Part shown: positions 1-10,161 of the stretch, piece after piece | How the letters are laid out: the number at the start of each line of letters is the position of its first letter | Position numbering within the stretch: the first letter of the stretch is position 1 | Program-made: the position numbers and the translations under genes | Notes under the pieces: model-generated | What the model saw: the letters and a program-made list of their open reading frames with translations, nothing else | What the model was told of the DNA's origin: nothing | Databases searched by the model: none | Assembly: GCF_017876795.1 (NCBI RefSeq) | Contig: NZ_JAGIOR010000005.1 | Location: forward strand, 62,001 to 126,000 | DNA from: Rhizobium leguminosarum | GTDB lineage: Bacteria > Pseudomonadota > Alphaproteobacteria > Rhizobiales > Rhizobiaceae | Direction: 5' to 3' | Length of the DNA stretch: 64,000 bases

Positions 1-163
1 GATAAGCCGCGCGCGCCCAGCCGCGAACCCGCTGCAGATGCCGTTCCGCCGCCGAACGCGCCTCCGCGGCATTGTCCCAGACTTCGAGCTCACTTGCCGG
101 TATCAGTGGCCCGACTGGGCGCATCTGTGGAGCAACCGACGCTGCAGAATCATCAATCGTCAT
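1..163 (-). CDS. nolV: Type III secretion stator protein NolV (SctL family), N-terminal part
   Basis: This is the first 54 codons of a gene that runs off the left edge of the window. Its ATG lies at 161-163 and overlaps the nolU stop in an ATGA arrangement, the usual sign of translational coupling. The visible part begins MTIDDSAASVAPQMRP and continues with an Ala/Arg/Glu-rich helical stretch, as expected for the SctL/FliH-like stator that links the SctN ATPase to the export apparatus at the cytoplasmic face. Identity rests mainly on the conserved nolB-rhcJ(nolT)-nolU-nolV order known from Sinorhizobium fredii, plus the fit of this N-terminus. The C-terminal domain cannot be judged here. Confidence 0.75.
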   Translation of the reverse strand, partial: MTIDDSAASVAPQMRPVGPLIPASELEVWDNAAEARSAAERHLQRVRGWARAAY

Positions 164-768
164 ATCGTTCGGGTCTCCGCAACCAGATAGGCTACCACTA
201 AAGAAAACAACTGGCCTGCAGCATTGCGGTGCTCAATCGCCGGCTCATCGGCGGCGGTCCCAACAGGAAGGCGCAGCAGCACGCGGTTCCGGTCAAGGGC
301 TGAATTTTCATCAAGCCAAGCGCCAAGACAAGCATGCCCGTCGCGTTCAATCTGTTGGGCGAGTTGCTCCGGATCGTTAATCGATCCGGTTGCGATGGCA
401 TGCACCAGATGTCGGATGCCAAACGCGTGCGCTTCAGCACCGATAGATTGGATCAGAACGGTGAGGTCAGGCTTTGAAATCAGCTTCAGCAGCGAACGGG
501 CATGCCAGAGGCTCCCGGCAAGCAGGGCAGCCCGACGCGGATCATGTCCACGCAGAAGATCCTGACCCCAGCGGCCTTCATTCAAATTCATTTCTTTGTC
601 GAGCAACAGTCCTGCCAATCTTACCTGAAGCCTGGGACTCTTCTGCAACCGCACCAAGGTCGCGGCCGATAACGCCGGGTTAAGACGTGCGGCAAGTCGA
701 GTCGGATGAATCTCAGCAGCAAGCTGGCTCAAGTCCTCGTAAGCCGATTCGGGCGATCGATCACGCAT
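160..768 (-). CDS. nolU: Type III secretion protein NolU (SctK-like)
   Basis: 202-residue protein, close to the roughly 210 residues of rhizobial NolU. I chose the ATG at 766-768 because AGAGGG sits six bases upstream; the frame stays open further but only inside rhcJ. The start overlaps the end of rhcJ by 8 bases and the stop overlaps the nolV start, so the three genes are translated as one unit. The sequence is helical and soluble with no signal peptide, consistent with the cytoplasmic SctK accessory component of the sorting platform. It has no motif that identifies it alone; position between rhcJ and nolV carries much of the call. Confidence 0.85.
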   Translation of the reverse strand: MRDRSPESAYEDLSQLAAEIHPTRLAARLNPALSAATLVRLQKSPRLQVRLAGLLLDKEMNLNEGRWGQDLLRGHDPRRAALLAGSLWHARSLLKLISKPDLTVLIQSIGAEAHAFGIRHLVHAIATGSINDPEQLAQQIERDGHACLGAWLDENSALDRNRVLLRLPVGTAADEPAIEHRNAAGQLFSLVVAYLVAETRTI

Positions 769-1630
769 CGCCGACCCTCTTTTTAGCAACAGACTCGATC
801 GCAGGCACACCCGTGCGCCCTTCGAGCTTGGTTGGTTCGCGCGATTGCCTGCGCTGGCGCATACGAGCGCGGCACAAGACATAGCTTAGAACGGCGATCA
901 CGGCCGCCGCGAAACCCACAGCGATCGCCAACAAAGGCGCCGGAATCAATTCAGATGCCTGGGTCAAAACAGCCGCTGGCTCAGCCCGTTGCTCAAATGC
1001 GGGCCGTTCCACTGGCACGAAGACCACCTCCACCTTATCGTAGGATAGACCCTCGATGCTGTTTGCAATGAGCATCTTGATTTGCGGTAGCAGAATTGAG
1101 ACGTTTGCTTTAGCGTCATGTCGGATAAACGCCGACGCCGAGGATGGCGTGGCGCCCTCTCGTAAAAGGTCGTTGTGAGGCAGAACGACATGGACGCGCA
1201 CCGAGATGACGCCGTCGATGTCGCTGATCGTACGCGACATCTCTTCGTTCAGCGCATAAACATAACGCGCGCGCTCCTCGGTCGGCGACGCGATCAGACC
1301 CGATCCTTTGAATATTTCGCCGAGGTTCTTGAAAGACTGGTGGGGCAGCCCCTTGGCATTCAGCAGGTTGATCGAGAAGGCAAGCTGCTTTTCTTCGACC
1401 TGAATCGTGCTGGTCCCATCCTTTACCGCGACACGGACCGCATCGACGCCACTGTTAAGCAGGAGCGCGAGCATGTCGTTCGCCTCGCGCTCCTGCAATT
1501 TCGTGTAGAGATCGGCCTTGCAGCTACTTAGAGCAAACAGAAGCGGCAGCACAGCGCAACGAGGCCATAGCCGACCAGGCGGACGGCTATGGGTGATCTC
1601 GCCATGCGTTGCGTCAACCATGCGCGACAT
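761..1630 (-). CDS. rhcJ: Type III secretion inner-ring lipoprotein RhcJ (NolT, SctJ)
   Basis: 289-residue YscJ/FliF-family lipoprotein that forms the inner ring of the secretion basal body. A basic N-terminus and hydrophobic stretch lead to a lipobox, LFALSSC, with the acylated Cys at residue 37. The two ring-building motifs follow (the RYVYALNEEMSRTISDIDGV region and IRVHVVLP-type strand). A transmembrane helix at about 229-252 and a basic cytoplasmic tail end the protein. The ATG directly abuts the nolB stop, and the 3' end overlaps nolU, so this is the second gene of the nolB-rhcJ-nolU-nolV operon. An alternative start at Met4 is possible. Confidence 0.93.
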   Translation of the reverse strand: MSRMVDATHGEITHSRPPGRLWPRCAVLPLLFALSSCKADLYTKLQEREANDMLALLLNSGVDAVRVAVKDGTSTIQVEEKQLAFSINLLNAKGLPHQSFKNLGEIFKGSGLIASPTEERARYVYALNEEMSRTISDIDGVISVRVHVVLPHNDLLREGATPSSASAFIRHDAKANVSILLPQIKMLIANSIEGLSYDKVEVVFVPVERPAFEQRAEPAAVLTQASELIPAPLLAIAVGFAAAVIAVLSYVLCRARMRQRRQSREPTKLEGRTGVPAIESVAKKRVGDA

Positions 1631-2158
1631 TCAACCCGCTGATACCAGTTTATTCACAGACGAGCTGGCGGAGCCGATACCCTTGCAGACAAGGGAAACC
1701 TGAGTGACGTCATTGTAGACGTCGCGCAGGCCAGCAACCATCGCTTCGAAATCCTCCCCCCCTTGCGGAGCACCTGGCGTCTGCACTCCCGCTGCTCGGG
1801 CCTGCAGAGGGAGCTGCGCGGCCGGCCCAGGCGGGGCACCCGTCACAAGGGTCACCTCGCCTCCGAGCGCGGGAGGCGCGACCGCATTGTGCCGATGCAT
1901 CGAAGAAAGCGTTTGAAGCACGCGATCGCCCAGCGGGTTCGTCTGCGTTACAGCCCGCCCAACCTCCAAGGCCGGAGGAACTGACGCCACCCCAGCCGCC
2001 GCGGAGGAGGCATCGCTTTTGACCGAGCTCGCCGCCTGCACGAGACTGCGCTGAAACTGCGCCTGCTCGCCGAGCGCTGCCGCCGACTCGACCTTGGACA
2101 GGCCGTCGCTTAGATTGGTGGAGATCGACGTGACGCCCAATATCATGCAAGGACTCAT
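1631..2158 (-). CDS. nolB: Type III secreted pilus-associated protein NolB/NopB
   Basis: 175 residues, Ala/Val/Gly-rich and low in aromatic residues. In rhizobia NolB (NopB) is exported by the T3SS and associates with the surface pilus made of NopA. I chose the ATG at 2156-2158 because AAGAGAAC lies just upstream; the next ATG, 12 bases in (2146), has a weaker site and would give 171 residues. First gene of the leftward operon with rhcJ, nolU and nolV. Its natural upstream region is cut about 180 bases away by an IS21-type remnant, so its promoter spacing to nolW is no longer native. Name assigned from synteny and composition. Confidence 0.85.
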   Translation of the reverse strand: MSPCMILGVTSISTNLSDGLSKVESAAALGEQAQFQRSLVQAASSVKSDASSAAAGVASVPPALEVGRAVTQTNPLGDRVLQTLSSMHRHNAVAPPALGGEVTLVTGAPPGPAAQLPLQARAAGVQTPGAPQGGEDFEAMVAGLRDVYNDVTQVSLVCKGIGSASSSVNKLVSAG

Positions 2159-2207
2159 TTGTTCTCTTTGAGATGCGATGGGTCTAACCCGCCCATCACC
2201 CATTATC

Positions 2208-2239
2208 GGATCAACAGCATAGAGAGTCGAACTGACGAC
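2208..2239 (-). promoter_or_regulatory. Possible degenerate tts box upstream of nolB
   Basis: Read on the minus strand this contains TCGTCAGTTCGA followed by a CT-rich stretch. It matches the left half of the tts box (TCGTCAG-TT-TCGAAAGC) that TtsI binds, but the TCGAAAGC half is eroded or shortened. It lies about 50 bases from the nolB start. Weak call; it may be a remnant of the true operator. Confidence 0.3.
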
Positions 2240-2507
2240 AATCTTACGAATTGACCATGGGCAGCATCGTTTAATCGCCACGTTCGGCGCCTAAGTTAGA
2301 ACGTTAATTTCAGCCTTATGTTCTTCGGGACGAGATGCCGTGCGCGGCGACAAACAAGGTGAGACTCAGCGTCAATCAGGATGAGACTCGGCGGCGGGGG
2401 TGTGACGAAGGGAGGGCGTAGCCCGACCGGAGTTACACCCCCGCCGCGGCGCAATTTTTCGGCGTCTGATGATCGCGGTTGGCCCGGTAGCGTGGGTGAT
2501 TTTCTGA

Positions 2508-3837
<1,330 letters not shown>

Positions 3838-3909
3838 GAATCTCATCCAGATTGTCGCTCGCGTCTCATCCTGATCGTCGCGCTATAATGCCGGAAAACT
3901 TGTAAATCC

Positions 3910-4584
3910 ATGATCCTGCACATTTTGAAGAAAGTCCTCTGTGTCGTTTTTGTTGTCTCCACCGGAAACCATTTGGCGCACAGTGCTCCTCTGTCACTAC
4001 CCTCGACACCTTATAGGTATGCGGTTCTGGATCAGGAACTCGCTGCCGCGTTGCAGGAATTCGGCAACAACCTCAAAATCAAAATCAGCATCAGCGGCGA
4101 GGTGAAGGGGCGGATTCGCGGGCGCATGCCGGAGTTGCCACCGCGCGCGTTCCTCGACCACTTAACTGATCTCTACAGTCTACAGTGGTATTTCGATGGT
4201 GTCGAACTTTACGTATCTTCTGCAAATGAAGCGCAAACTCGCCTGCTTGTGCTGACCCCGATCCGCTTCGATGCGCTCAAGGCAGCTCTAGATGCGCTCA
4301 ACATCTCAGATGAACGCTATGTCGTGAGACCGGCACCGGGAAATACTCTCGTCATGGTTTCCGGTCCACCACACTTCGTCGCGCTTGTAGAGCAGACGTT
4401 CAACGGTCTTGTGGCGCAGGCGCGGTCACAGGCCGCCGTCGAGAAGCCGCAGCAGGAATCGGTACTGCTGTTGTTTCGCGGCTCCTCAACCACGGTCATT
4501 CGCGATGGACGGCAGGAGGGCCCCTATTCTTCCCTGCCGCGTCAGGACGACATCGTACGCGAGCCTGAGCCAGCCCAGAAATGA
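3910..4584 (+). CDS. nolW: Type III secretin N-terminal subunit NolW/RhcC1 (SctC, N0-N1 domains)
   Basis: 224 residues with a Sec signal peptide (hydrophobic residues 8-18, likely cleavage after HSA at about 26). It carries the small N-terminal secretin domains (LDQELAAALQEFGNN, then a KH-like N1 domain around FDALKAALDALNI) but no beta-barrel secretin core. Rhizobia split the outer-membrane secretin into RhcC1 (NolW) and RhcC2, and this length and domain content fit RhcC1. RhcC2 is not in the window. The ATG lies only about 25 bases after an IS21 remnant and has no strong ribosome site, so its natural promoter has been displaced and expression may depend on sequence inside the IS. Confidence 0.9.
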   Translation: MILHILKKVLCVVFVVSTGNHLAHSAPLSLPSTPYRYAVLDQELAAALQEFGNNLKIKISISGEVKGRIRGRMPELPPRAFLDHLTDLYSLQWYFDGVELYVSSANEAQTRLLVLTPIRFDALKAALDALNISDERYVVRPAPGNTLVMVSGPPHFVALVEQTFNGLVAQARSQAAVEKPQQESVLLLFRGSSTTVIRDGRQEGPYSSLPRQDDIVREPEPAQK

Positions 4585-4985
4585 GATTGAGAATAGGTCA
4601 CGCTGCGCCCCGCGTCCGCCCAGGAATACAAGTGGGTGTGCAAGGCCCCAACATGGATGGCGTTCTTTCTATCTTCTTTGCGGGGTAGATCGACCGCGAG
4701 ATCGGCTTGTGCACAAAACGACATTCACTCGCTGATTGGTTTGGCGACCTTCCGCTCCCGGGTTGTGCAGCAGCGGGCGGTCAGTATCATTCAAGCGGAC
4801 CTAAGGTCCCCATTCCGAGCCGATCGACACTCCTAGGCGAGGAGGTTTCCAGCATCGCCTGGTTTTCGATCGCCTCTCGCTGACGCGCTGGCGGTAGCGC
4901 ATGGGCGAGGAGACGGCATCAGAGAATGCGCCGCGGCCTCCGGGGAATTATCGCCGGCAATGCTGATTGTGATTCCTTTTGAAAG
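4585..4985. other. Intergenic stretch nolW-nopX, no gene seen
   Basis: About 400 bases without a convincing reading frame in either strand. Open frames here are short and without ribosome sites. The stretch continues into the tts box and the nopX leader (to 5213). Confidence 0.6.
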
Positions 4986-5019
4986 TCGTCAGCTTGTCGA
5001 AAGACAACCCGCCTAACAT
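4986..5019 (+). promoter_or_regulatory. tts box upstream of nopX
   Basis: TCGTCAGCTTGTCGAAAG followed by a C-rich tail and CTAA. This matches the tts box recognised by the two-component-type activator TtsI, which rhizobia use to switch on type III genes downstream of NodD and flavonoids. It lies about 195 bases upstream of the nopX ATG, in the same orientation. Confidence 0.85.
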
Positions 5020-5213
5020 GAGTCTCCAGACGACACTGCCGCCTTTTGGCTGTAGTGCGGAACAACCGTCGAGCAAGTGACGAGCGGAGCAGTCAAGACC
5101 GTGACTGGTGGCATTTAGGTGACCGACCGCTGGACTTGTCACCTTTCGCCGTGAACAGTGGCGCCACATGACGCATGTGTGGCGGTCTTCAATCCTGCAT
5201 CTGGGGATACGCA

Positions 5214-7052
5214 ATGTCGTTCAGCAATCTTTCGCTATACGCTAACTCGAATCTGCCTCAGTCCGCGCAGGGCTTGTCGATCCGGGAACCTTCTGCGCAA
5301 ACGTCCGACCAGGCTCAACAAAGCGCATCTTCGACCTTTGAGGCGATGTTGTCGACTTTCTTGCAGGAAGACAGTAGGGGCCCCCTCGCGCAGCGGGATC
5401 TGATGCCACCGGATCTGAACTCAGTGATGAAACAATTGCAGCAGCACCCTTTGGATCTGCTGTCACCGCAGATGAGGGAGTCAGTCAAAGCGCTGGATGA
5501 GGCCTCGCAGCCCTCCGCTATCGCAGCGCCAGTGCCGACCTCGCCACTGCCAAGCTCGAGGATCACGTGGAGCGGCGGCACGCTGACCGAGACCGAGTTG
5601 CAGATTGTAGCAGTGCTGAACCGTCACAAGGACCAATGCCCGCTCAGTTGGCAGTCGCTGGCGGATAAAGCCAACGATCCCTCCACGCCACCTGATTTGA
5701 AGGTAGCGATCGAAGGGCTGCAGCAGGACCCAGAGCTCTTTTATGCGATCGGCTCCCAGGGCGATGGTCGCTGCGGCGGCAAGATCACGGCGAAGGATTT
5801 GTCGGGCTTCTCGGAGCATCACTCACAAGTTGGCGAATTCCAGGGCCGGCAGGCACAAAGCTACGAGCAGAACTACATCCCATCCGACGGCACTGGAAAT
5901 GGGCAGCCGCAGGTCATGGCCGTGAGCGACGCCATGCGCGAGCTTTACCGATATTCCGACTATCTGCCCAAGAACCTGAGCCTGGCGGATTTCAAGCAGA
6001 TCGTCGAGGGCGACGCCAAAACTGGCAAATGTCCGCCCCAGGTCATCGCGGCGGCGCAGTACTTCCTCAATCACCCGGATGCGTGGAGGCAGTTGTACGG
6101 CGGCGCGATAGATAAGGTTCACAAAGAGGACTTCCTCCAAGTCGCGTCATCTGCGATGAGCCTCACGAAACCCGAGTTGGCTGCGCTTGACACAATTAAC
6201 AAGAATCAGAGTGCATTCTTTGGCAGCGGCGACTTGACTCGCGAAAAGCTTGCCAGCATGGCCGACGACAAAGGCTTGAACGCGAGTGTACGGAAAGCAG
6301 CTTCGCAGCTGCTTTCAGATCCCCTAGCGTTTGGTTTGCTAAACAATACGATAACGGGCTACAAGACCCACCATGGGTTCTTCGACTTCGGCGGCGGACA
6401 TACGGTCGATTCCGGGAATATAAGCAACAACGACTTCAGGCACTTCTACAACAACATGTCGGCAGCCAACAGCACTGTTCAGAACACGAAGACCCATGTT
6501 CCCAAAACCCCTGCTGAGCAGGATGCTGTCGCGGACATGATGATGGGCGTGGCGGACCAGCCCAATATCAAATCTGCCCAGAAGAACGGCGGGGCCTTCA
6601 TGCACGCAGCCGATAGTCTGCTCAAGGTGGGCTCGGAAGTGCTTGACTGGGCTGCGACAGCGGTGGGTCTGCTTAGCTTCGTTCCAGTCTTGGGTGAGTT
6701 GGCAGATGTCGTGTCAATGGGGCTTGAGACGGAGTCGCAAGCAGCGAACCTTCTGCATACGGCCACTAGTGGAGGCAATATGAAGCTGGCACTGGCAGAA
6801 GCCGGCATCAATCTCGGGGGGCAGGCGCTAAGCTTTGTCGCCGGCCCGGAGGTGAAACTCGCAATTCACAATGGGCTCGTGAAGAAGGCCCTGGAAGAGT
6901 CGCTCACGGCTGGCGTCAATATGCCGATTTCGGTGGCGCAAACCTATGCAGAGGGCTATTTGAGCAACATAAAGGCACGGCTTGAGGCCATGCAAGGCGC
7001 AGGCGCTCCAACCCAGTACGGCACAACGGCGTGGTCTCAAAACGTGGCTTGA
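5214..7052 (+). CDS. nopX: Type III translocon protein NopX (NolX, HrpF-like)
   Basis: 612 residues, close to the ~596 of S. fredii NolX/NopX. NopX is exported by the T3SS and is thought to form the pore in the plant membrane, like HrpF of Xanthomonas. The sequence is soluble, Gln/Ser/Asp-rich with repeated EF-hand-like SEH and DLT-type helices, and has one hydrophobic segment near residues 475-505 (LDWAATAVGLLSFVPVLGEL) as expected for membrane insertion. No signal peptide, as usual for T3SS cargo. I chose the ATG at 5214 (MSFSNLSLY), preceded by GGGA; an in-frame ATG 39 bases earlier lacks support. A tts box precedes the gene. Confidence 0.93.
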   Translation: MSFSNLSLYANSNLPQSAQGLSIREPSAQTSDQAQQSASSTFEAMLSTFLQEDSRGPLAQRDLMPPDLNSVMKQLQQHPLDLLSPQMRESVKALDEASQPSAIAAPVPTSPLPSSRITWSGGTLTETELQIVAVLNRHKDQCPLSWQSLADKANDPSTPPDLKVAIEGLQQDPELFYAIGSQGDGRCGGKITAKDLSGFSEHHSQVGEFQGRQAQSYEQNYIPSDGTGNGQPQVMAVSDAMRELYRYSDYLPKNLSLADFKQIVEGDAKTGKCPPQVIAAAQYFLNHPDAWRQLYGGAIDKVHKEDFLQVASSAMSLTKPELAALDTINKNQSAFFGSGDLTREKLASMADDKGLNASVRKAASQLLSDPLAFGLLNNTITGYKTHHGFFDFGGGHTVDSGNISNNDFRHFYNNMSAANSTVQNTKTHVPKTPAEQDAVADMMMGVADQPNIKSAQKNGGAFMHAADSLLKVGSEVLDWAATAVGLLSFVPVLGELADVVSMGLETESQAANLLHTATSGGNMKLALAEAGINLGGQALSFVAGPEVKLAIHNGLVKKALEESLTAGVNMPISVAQTYAEGYLSNIKARLEAMQGAGAPTQYGTTAWSQNVA

Positions 7053-7085
7053 CCGGAGACTTGCCCCGACCTGGAGCGATTGCAC

Positions 7086-7215
7086 CCATCTATAGCGCGG
7101 CAATCAGGATGAGACGCCGTATTGCCTCACCCAAGAGTGTTCCCAGAGAATAATGCCGTTGCCTCACTCGGATGTTCTCGAATGCCTCACGGGTTGTTCC
7201 GATCGTATCCCCGCA
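7086..7215 (+). repeat. IS21-type terminal repeat block (solo end)
   Basis: Begins ATAGCGCGGCAATCAGGATG, as at the right end of the IS21 remnant at 3.9 kb. It then carries three spaced copies of TGCCTCAC-N4/5-TGTTC. The reverse complement of 35386-35490 holds the same block with the same three repeats. No transposase gene is attached, so this is a solo end left by deletion. Confidence 0.65.
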
Positions 7216-7498
7216 CCTGGTGCAGGTGACGGAGGTAGCGAAGCCGCTCGCGAGCGCGCCCTCAATAGCGCTGTAGCGAGCGGGCGGCTTCGCGGGCGGT
7301 CATCAGTGTTTTCCGGTAGGGTCGGGTTGTCGAAGACCAACCTGACGGTAAGAGCGCGGACGCCGATCCTGTATTGTTCGGTAATGATCTCACTGCACGA
7401 CCTCTACGATTTCCGTCTGCCGCGCGGCATCGGCAAATGGCCCGAACACCAGCGCATTGGCCTGTGTACTGCGCCAGATCTTCATTCGGCGCTGCACA
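7216..7498. other. Unassigned sequence between an IS21 end and an IS5 copy
   Basis: No intact gene. Minus-strand frames give short phrases such as RRMKIWRSTQANALVFGPF and then stop codons. It looks like the remains of a gene or of an IS that I do not recognise. Confidence 0.4.
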
Positions 7499-8610
7499 GC
7501 GTTGGTGCGTGGATAGTTTGTCAAGGGTTCCGGGATAGGCAGGCAGGATCGAAATCAGCATGATCCGGGTGCCATGCCGTACAAACACAACGCAGATCGT
7601 CGTCACCATATCGGAAAGATGAAATTCAGGGTGACGAATTGGCGGGAATACGAAGCAGGTCTGCGTCAGCGTGGTAGCCTGACATTATGGGTAACGCCGG
7701 AGGCGCTAATCGGGTGGCGCGCTCCCCGACGCAAGACCCGGGGCGGCCAAGCCCGGTATTCCGATCTCGCAATCGAAACGGCCCTGACGCTGGGTTGCGT
7801 TTTCGGAATGCGGCTGCGCCAGACCGAGGGATTGCTACACTCGCTGCTGGATCTCATGGGGCTGAAAGTCCCTGTTCCGGATCATACGACGCTGAGCCGC
7901 AGGGCGCAGAAGTGGGAGCCATCAGCCCGACGAAACCGGCCGCTGCCGAACGGCCCGCTGCATGTGCTTGTCGACAGCACGGGATTGAAAGTGTACGGCG
8001 CCGGACAATGGCTGGAGGAGAAGCATGGTGTGAAGTCGCGACGGAACTGGCGCAAGCTTCACCTGGCAGTGGATGCCGACAGTGGCGAAATCATTGCTCA
8101 TAGGCTGACAGACCAGAACACGGATGATCCTTCCCAGGTGGCGCCATTGCTCGATCAGGTCGACGGCGAGATCGACCAGTTCACAGCCGACGGGGCCTAT
8201 GACGGCAAACCAACCTATCAGGCGATCCTGCAGCATAGCTGCACCGCGACCATCGTCATTCCACCTCGTGTCACGGCAGTGGCATGCTGTGATACCGGAC
8301 CGCCTGGTCAGCGGGAGAAGCACATTGCCGCGATCGCAAGCGACGGTCGGCTGAAATGGCAGGCTGTTACCGGCTATGGTAAACGGGCTCTGATCGAAAC
8401 CGCCATCGGGCGGTACAAGGCACAGATCGGACGACGCTTGCGGGCTCGCTCTTTCGCCGCTCAGCAGACCGAAGCGGCCATCGGTTGCATCGCTCTCAAC
8501 CGCATGCTGGCGGGTGGACGCCCGGAGTCTCTCCGGCATCAAGTCAGGCAGGCATAACCGACAACATCAAAGAGCAAAATGCGTTCGATTTCATATCCGC
8601 GCACCAACGC
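7499..8610 (+). mobile_element. IS5-family element, copy 1 (1112 bp)
   Basis: Bounded by the inverted repeat GCGTTGGTGCG and its complement. The ends and the transposase reading agree with copies at 21129-22240 and 59610-60721, and I saw no difference between the three. All three copies lie in the same orientation. The flanks show no matching target duplication, so the neighbourhood has been rearranged since insertion. The right end cuts an IS66 tnpC gene. Confidence 0.93.
7574..8557 (+). CDS. IS5-family (IS903-type) transposase, copy 1
   Basis: 327-residue DDE transposase that cuts and rejoins the IS ends. Visible features are an N-terminal basic region (MPYKHNADRRHHIGK), the first catalytic Asp in LHVLVDSTGLKVYG, the second in FTADGAYDG, and the Glu with an R-x6-7-K-type helix near ALIETAIGRYKAQIG. 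Length is normal and the frame is intact, so this copy is likely active. The same protein is encoded at 21204 and 59685. Confidence 0.93.
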   Translation: MPYKHNADRRHHIGKMKFRVTNWREYEAGLRQRGSLTLWVTPEALIGWRAPRRKTRGGQARYSDLAIETALTLGCVFGMRLRQTEGLLHSLLDLMGLKVPVPDHTTLSRRAQKWEPSARRNRPLPNGPLHVLVDSTGLKVYGAGQWLEEKHGVKSRRNWRKLHLAVDADSGEIIAHRLTDQNTDDPSQVAPLLDQVDGEIDQFTADGAYDGKPTYQAILQHSCTATIVIPPRVTAVACCDTGPPGQREKHIAAIASDGRLKWQAVTGYGKRALIETAIGRYKAQIGRRLRARSFAAQQTEAAIGCIALNRMLAGGRPESLRHQVRQA

Positions 8611-8741
8611 GCTTTGCGGGCCTTCAGATCAGCGACTTCGTCTTCCAGAACATCGGCGCGCGCAGCCTTTGCGGCCATCGCCAGGATCATGGCTTTCAGC
8701 GCATCAACGTCGTCAGGAAGCTCGAGATCGGCGGGTGTCAT
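8611..8741 (-). pseudogene. IS66 TnpC, N-terminal fragment
   Basis: Starts MTPADLELPDDVDALKAM at 8741 and keeps the coiled N-terminal leader of IS66 TnpC for about 43 codons, then is cut by the right end of the IS5 copy. It follows the tnpB remnant in the normal tnpB-tnpC order. Confidence 0.8.
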
Positions 8742-8814
8742 GCCCTTATGTAGAGCACATTTCGGCGAGATTTTCCCTCAGTTTCAGCCGCCTGATTCAC
8801 TCTGTCGCAGGGCT

Positions 8815-9005
8815 TTACCCAGCAAATTCCGGCCGCTTTACTGCAATCGTGCGCACGCGCTTCCAGTCCATCCCATCCACCAGCGCCATCAGTTGCGCGT
8901 GATTGAGCTGCACCCGGGACGGCCCGATTTTCGGCCAGACAAACTGATTTTTTTCGAGCCGCTTGTACCTTATCTGAGAATGCAGCCCCGACCGGCGCAG
9001 ATCAG
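8815..9005 (-). pseudogene. IS66 TnpB, C-terminal part
   Basis: Minus-strand reading ending at 8815 gives YKRLEKNQFVWPKIG, then QLNHAQLMALVDGMDWKRV and VKRPEFAG, the standard C-terminus of IS66 TnpB. The missing 5' part of the gene lies 5.5 kb away at 14538-14674, so this tnpB was split by insertion of a recombinase element. A few bases near 9000 are changed or lost at the junction. Confidence 0.75.
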
Positions 9006-9011
9006 CAGCTA

Positions 9012-9341
9012 GTGCTGGTTACACATCAGTTTCATCCTCTTTTCGGACGGCAGCTGCCCTGCGTTGGCAAGCGAAGTAACTTGCAGGGCGACCGTCTGCT
9101 GCTGCAGACCAGCGATGGCGCCATATGGCCGCTTCCCCCTCAATGGACTGATCTTGTGAGCATTGATCCGGAAGTTGTCGTGAGCAACGGGCGCGCTCTC
9201 TTGCTCGTTTCGAACTTGATGGAACTAGCCAGCATGGTGGAACACCTTTGCGGCAGGTTGGCAGCGCGGCCGCGCGCGGAGTGTAAGGGTAATTATGCCG
9301 CCAATGTAAAGGAGATTATGCCGCATGAGGGTCTAGAATGA
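9012..9341 (+). CDS. DUF5372-like accessory protein of a serine-recombinase element
   Basis: 109 residues from a GTG start (VTHQFHPLFGRQLPCVGK...). The THxFHPLFGR opening and the WPLPPQWTDL strand are typical of the small protein encoded beside recombinases of this transposon group; function unknown. The left neighbour is an IS66 remnant, so its natural upstream recombinase end is lost. A related protein seems to be encoded at 14047-14545. Start and complete length uncertain. Confidence 0.6.
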   Translation: MLVTHQFHPLFGRQLPCVGKRSNLQGDRLLLQTSDGAIWPLPPQWTDLVSIDPEVVVSNGRALLLVSNLMELASMVEHLCGRLAARPRAECKGNYAANVKEIMPHEGLE

Positions 9342-9464
9342 GCAATTTCTCCCGTTTTATTGGCCGAAAGCCGTGCTTTGAATGTGAAGTCGCCCTTGAT
9401 ATAGACCAGATATGCGGTATAAATAACTTTACATTAATATCCGATCTCATATCCGGAGCCTGCA

Positions 9465-10030
9465 ATGCCTGCGAAGTACGGCGGCAAGCGATCAAAGATG
9501 GACGCCCTCATCGACGAGGGCACCTTCAATCCAAATTCCGAGAAGGTGCGCGACCCGAAGTTCCGCGGCAGCGAGTTCTTCGATCCGCACGACGCCGTCC
9601 AGGTCAAATACGAGATGCTGCGACGCGTCTCCGTCGACAACGTCTCGGTAACGGACGCTTCCGACGAGTATGGTGTTTCCAGACCGACCTACTACCAGGC
9701 CAAGGCAAACTTCGACGCGACGGGGATTGCCGGACTGGTGCCGGCAAAGCCGGGACCCCGCGGTCCCCACAAGATCGACGACGAAGTCCTGGCATTTCTG
9801 CAGGCAAGGCTGGTCCCGGGCGAACCCGTTCATGCACGCGATCTCGCCAAGCTGGTCCGCAACGAACTCGATATCGCACTTCATCCCAGGACGATCGAGC
9901 GGGTGTTAAAAAAAACGATCCGCTAGACGTTACCACGGGACCGGCATGTTCATTGCCTGACGTCGCGGACCAGTACGAGGTGCTGCGCGGCGCAGCTCTC
10001 GGTGAAGTTCTGCCGCTCAAGGCCCGTCTG
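9465..10030 (+). CDS. Helix-turn-helix protein of the recombinase element, possible frameshift at A8
   Basis: From the ATG at 9465 the protein reads MPAKYGGKRSKMDALIDEG, then a clear HTH (VSVTDASDEYGVSRPTYYQA) and a second HTH-like region (ARDLAKLVRNELDIAL). The frame stops at 9926, 154 codons. Just before the stop lies a run of eight A (about 9908-9915). The neighbouring frame then stays open with protein-like sequence (NDPLDVTTGPACSLPDVADQ...) to the left end of an IS21 element. Either the gene has a one-base mutation in the run or the two frames are joined by slippage, as several IS elements do. It probably regulates or assists the recombinase. The C-terminus is cut by the IS21 copy. Confidence 0.6.
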
Positions 10031-10161
10031 TCAACGCCGGAGTAAAATCAGGCCAATGGGCGGAGCAAAACCAGGCCACTTGTGGCGCACGCATGAAACC
10101 TCCGGGAGGGCGTAGCCCGAGCGGGGGTCTCATGCGTGCGCGGAGATTTTCTGAAGGGGTT

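Noticed and set aside
9338..10045. 235-codon open frame overlapping the HTH gene
   Set aside because: Only its last ~45 codons look protein-like, and these are explained as the continuation of the HTH gene after the A8 run. The rest is Arg-rich shadow.
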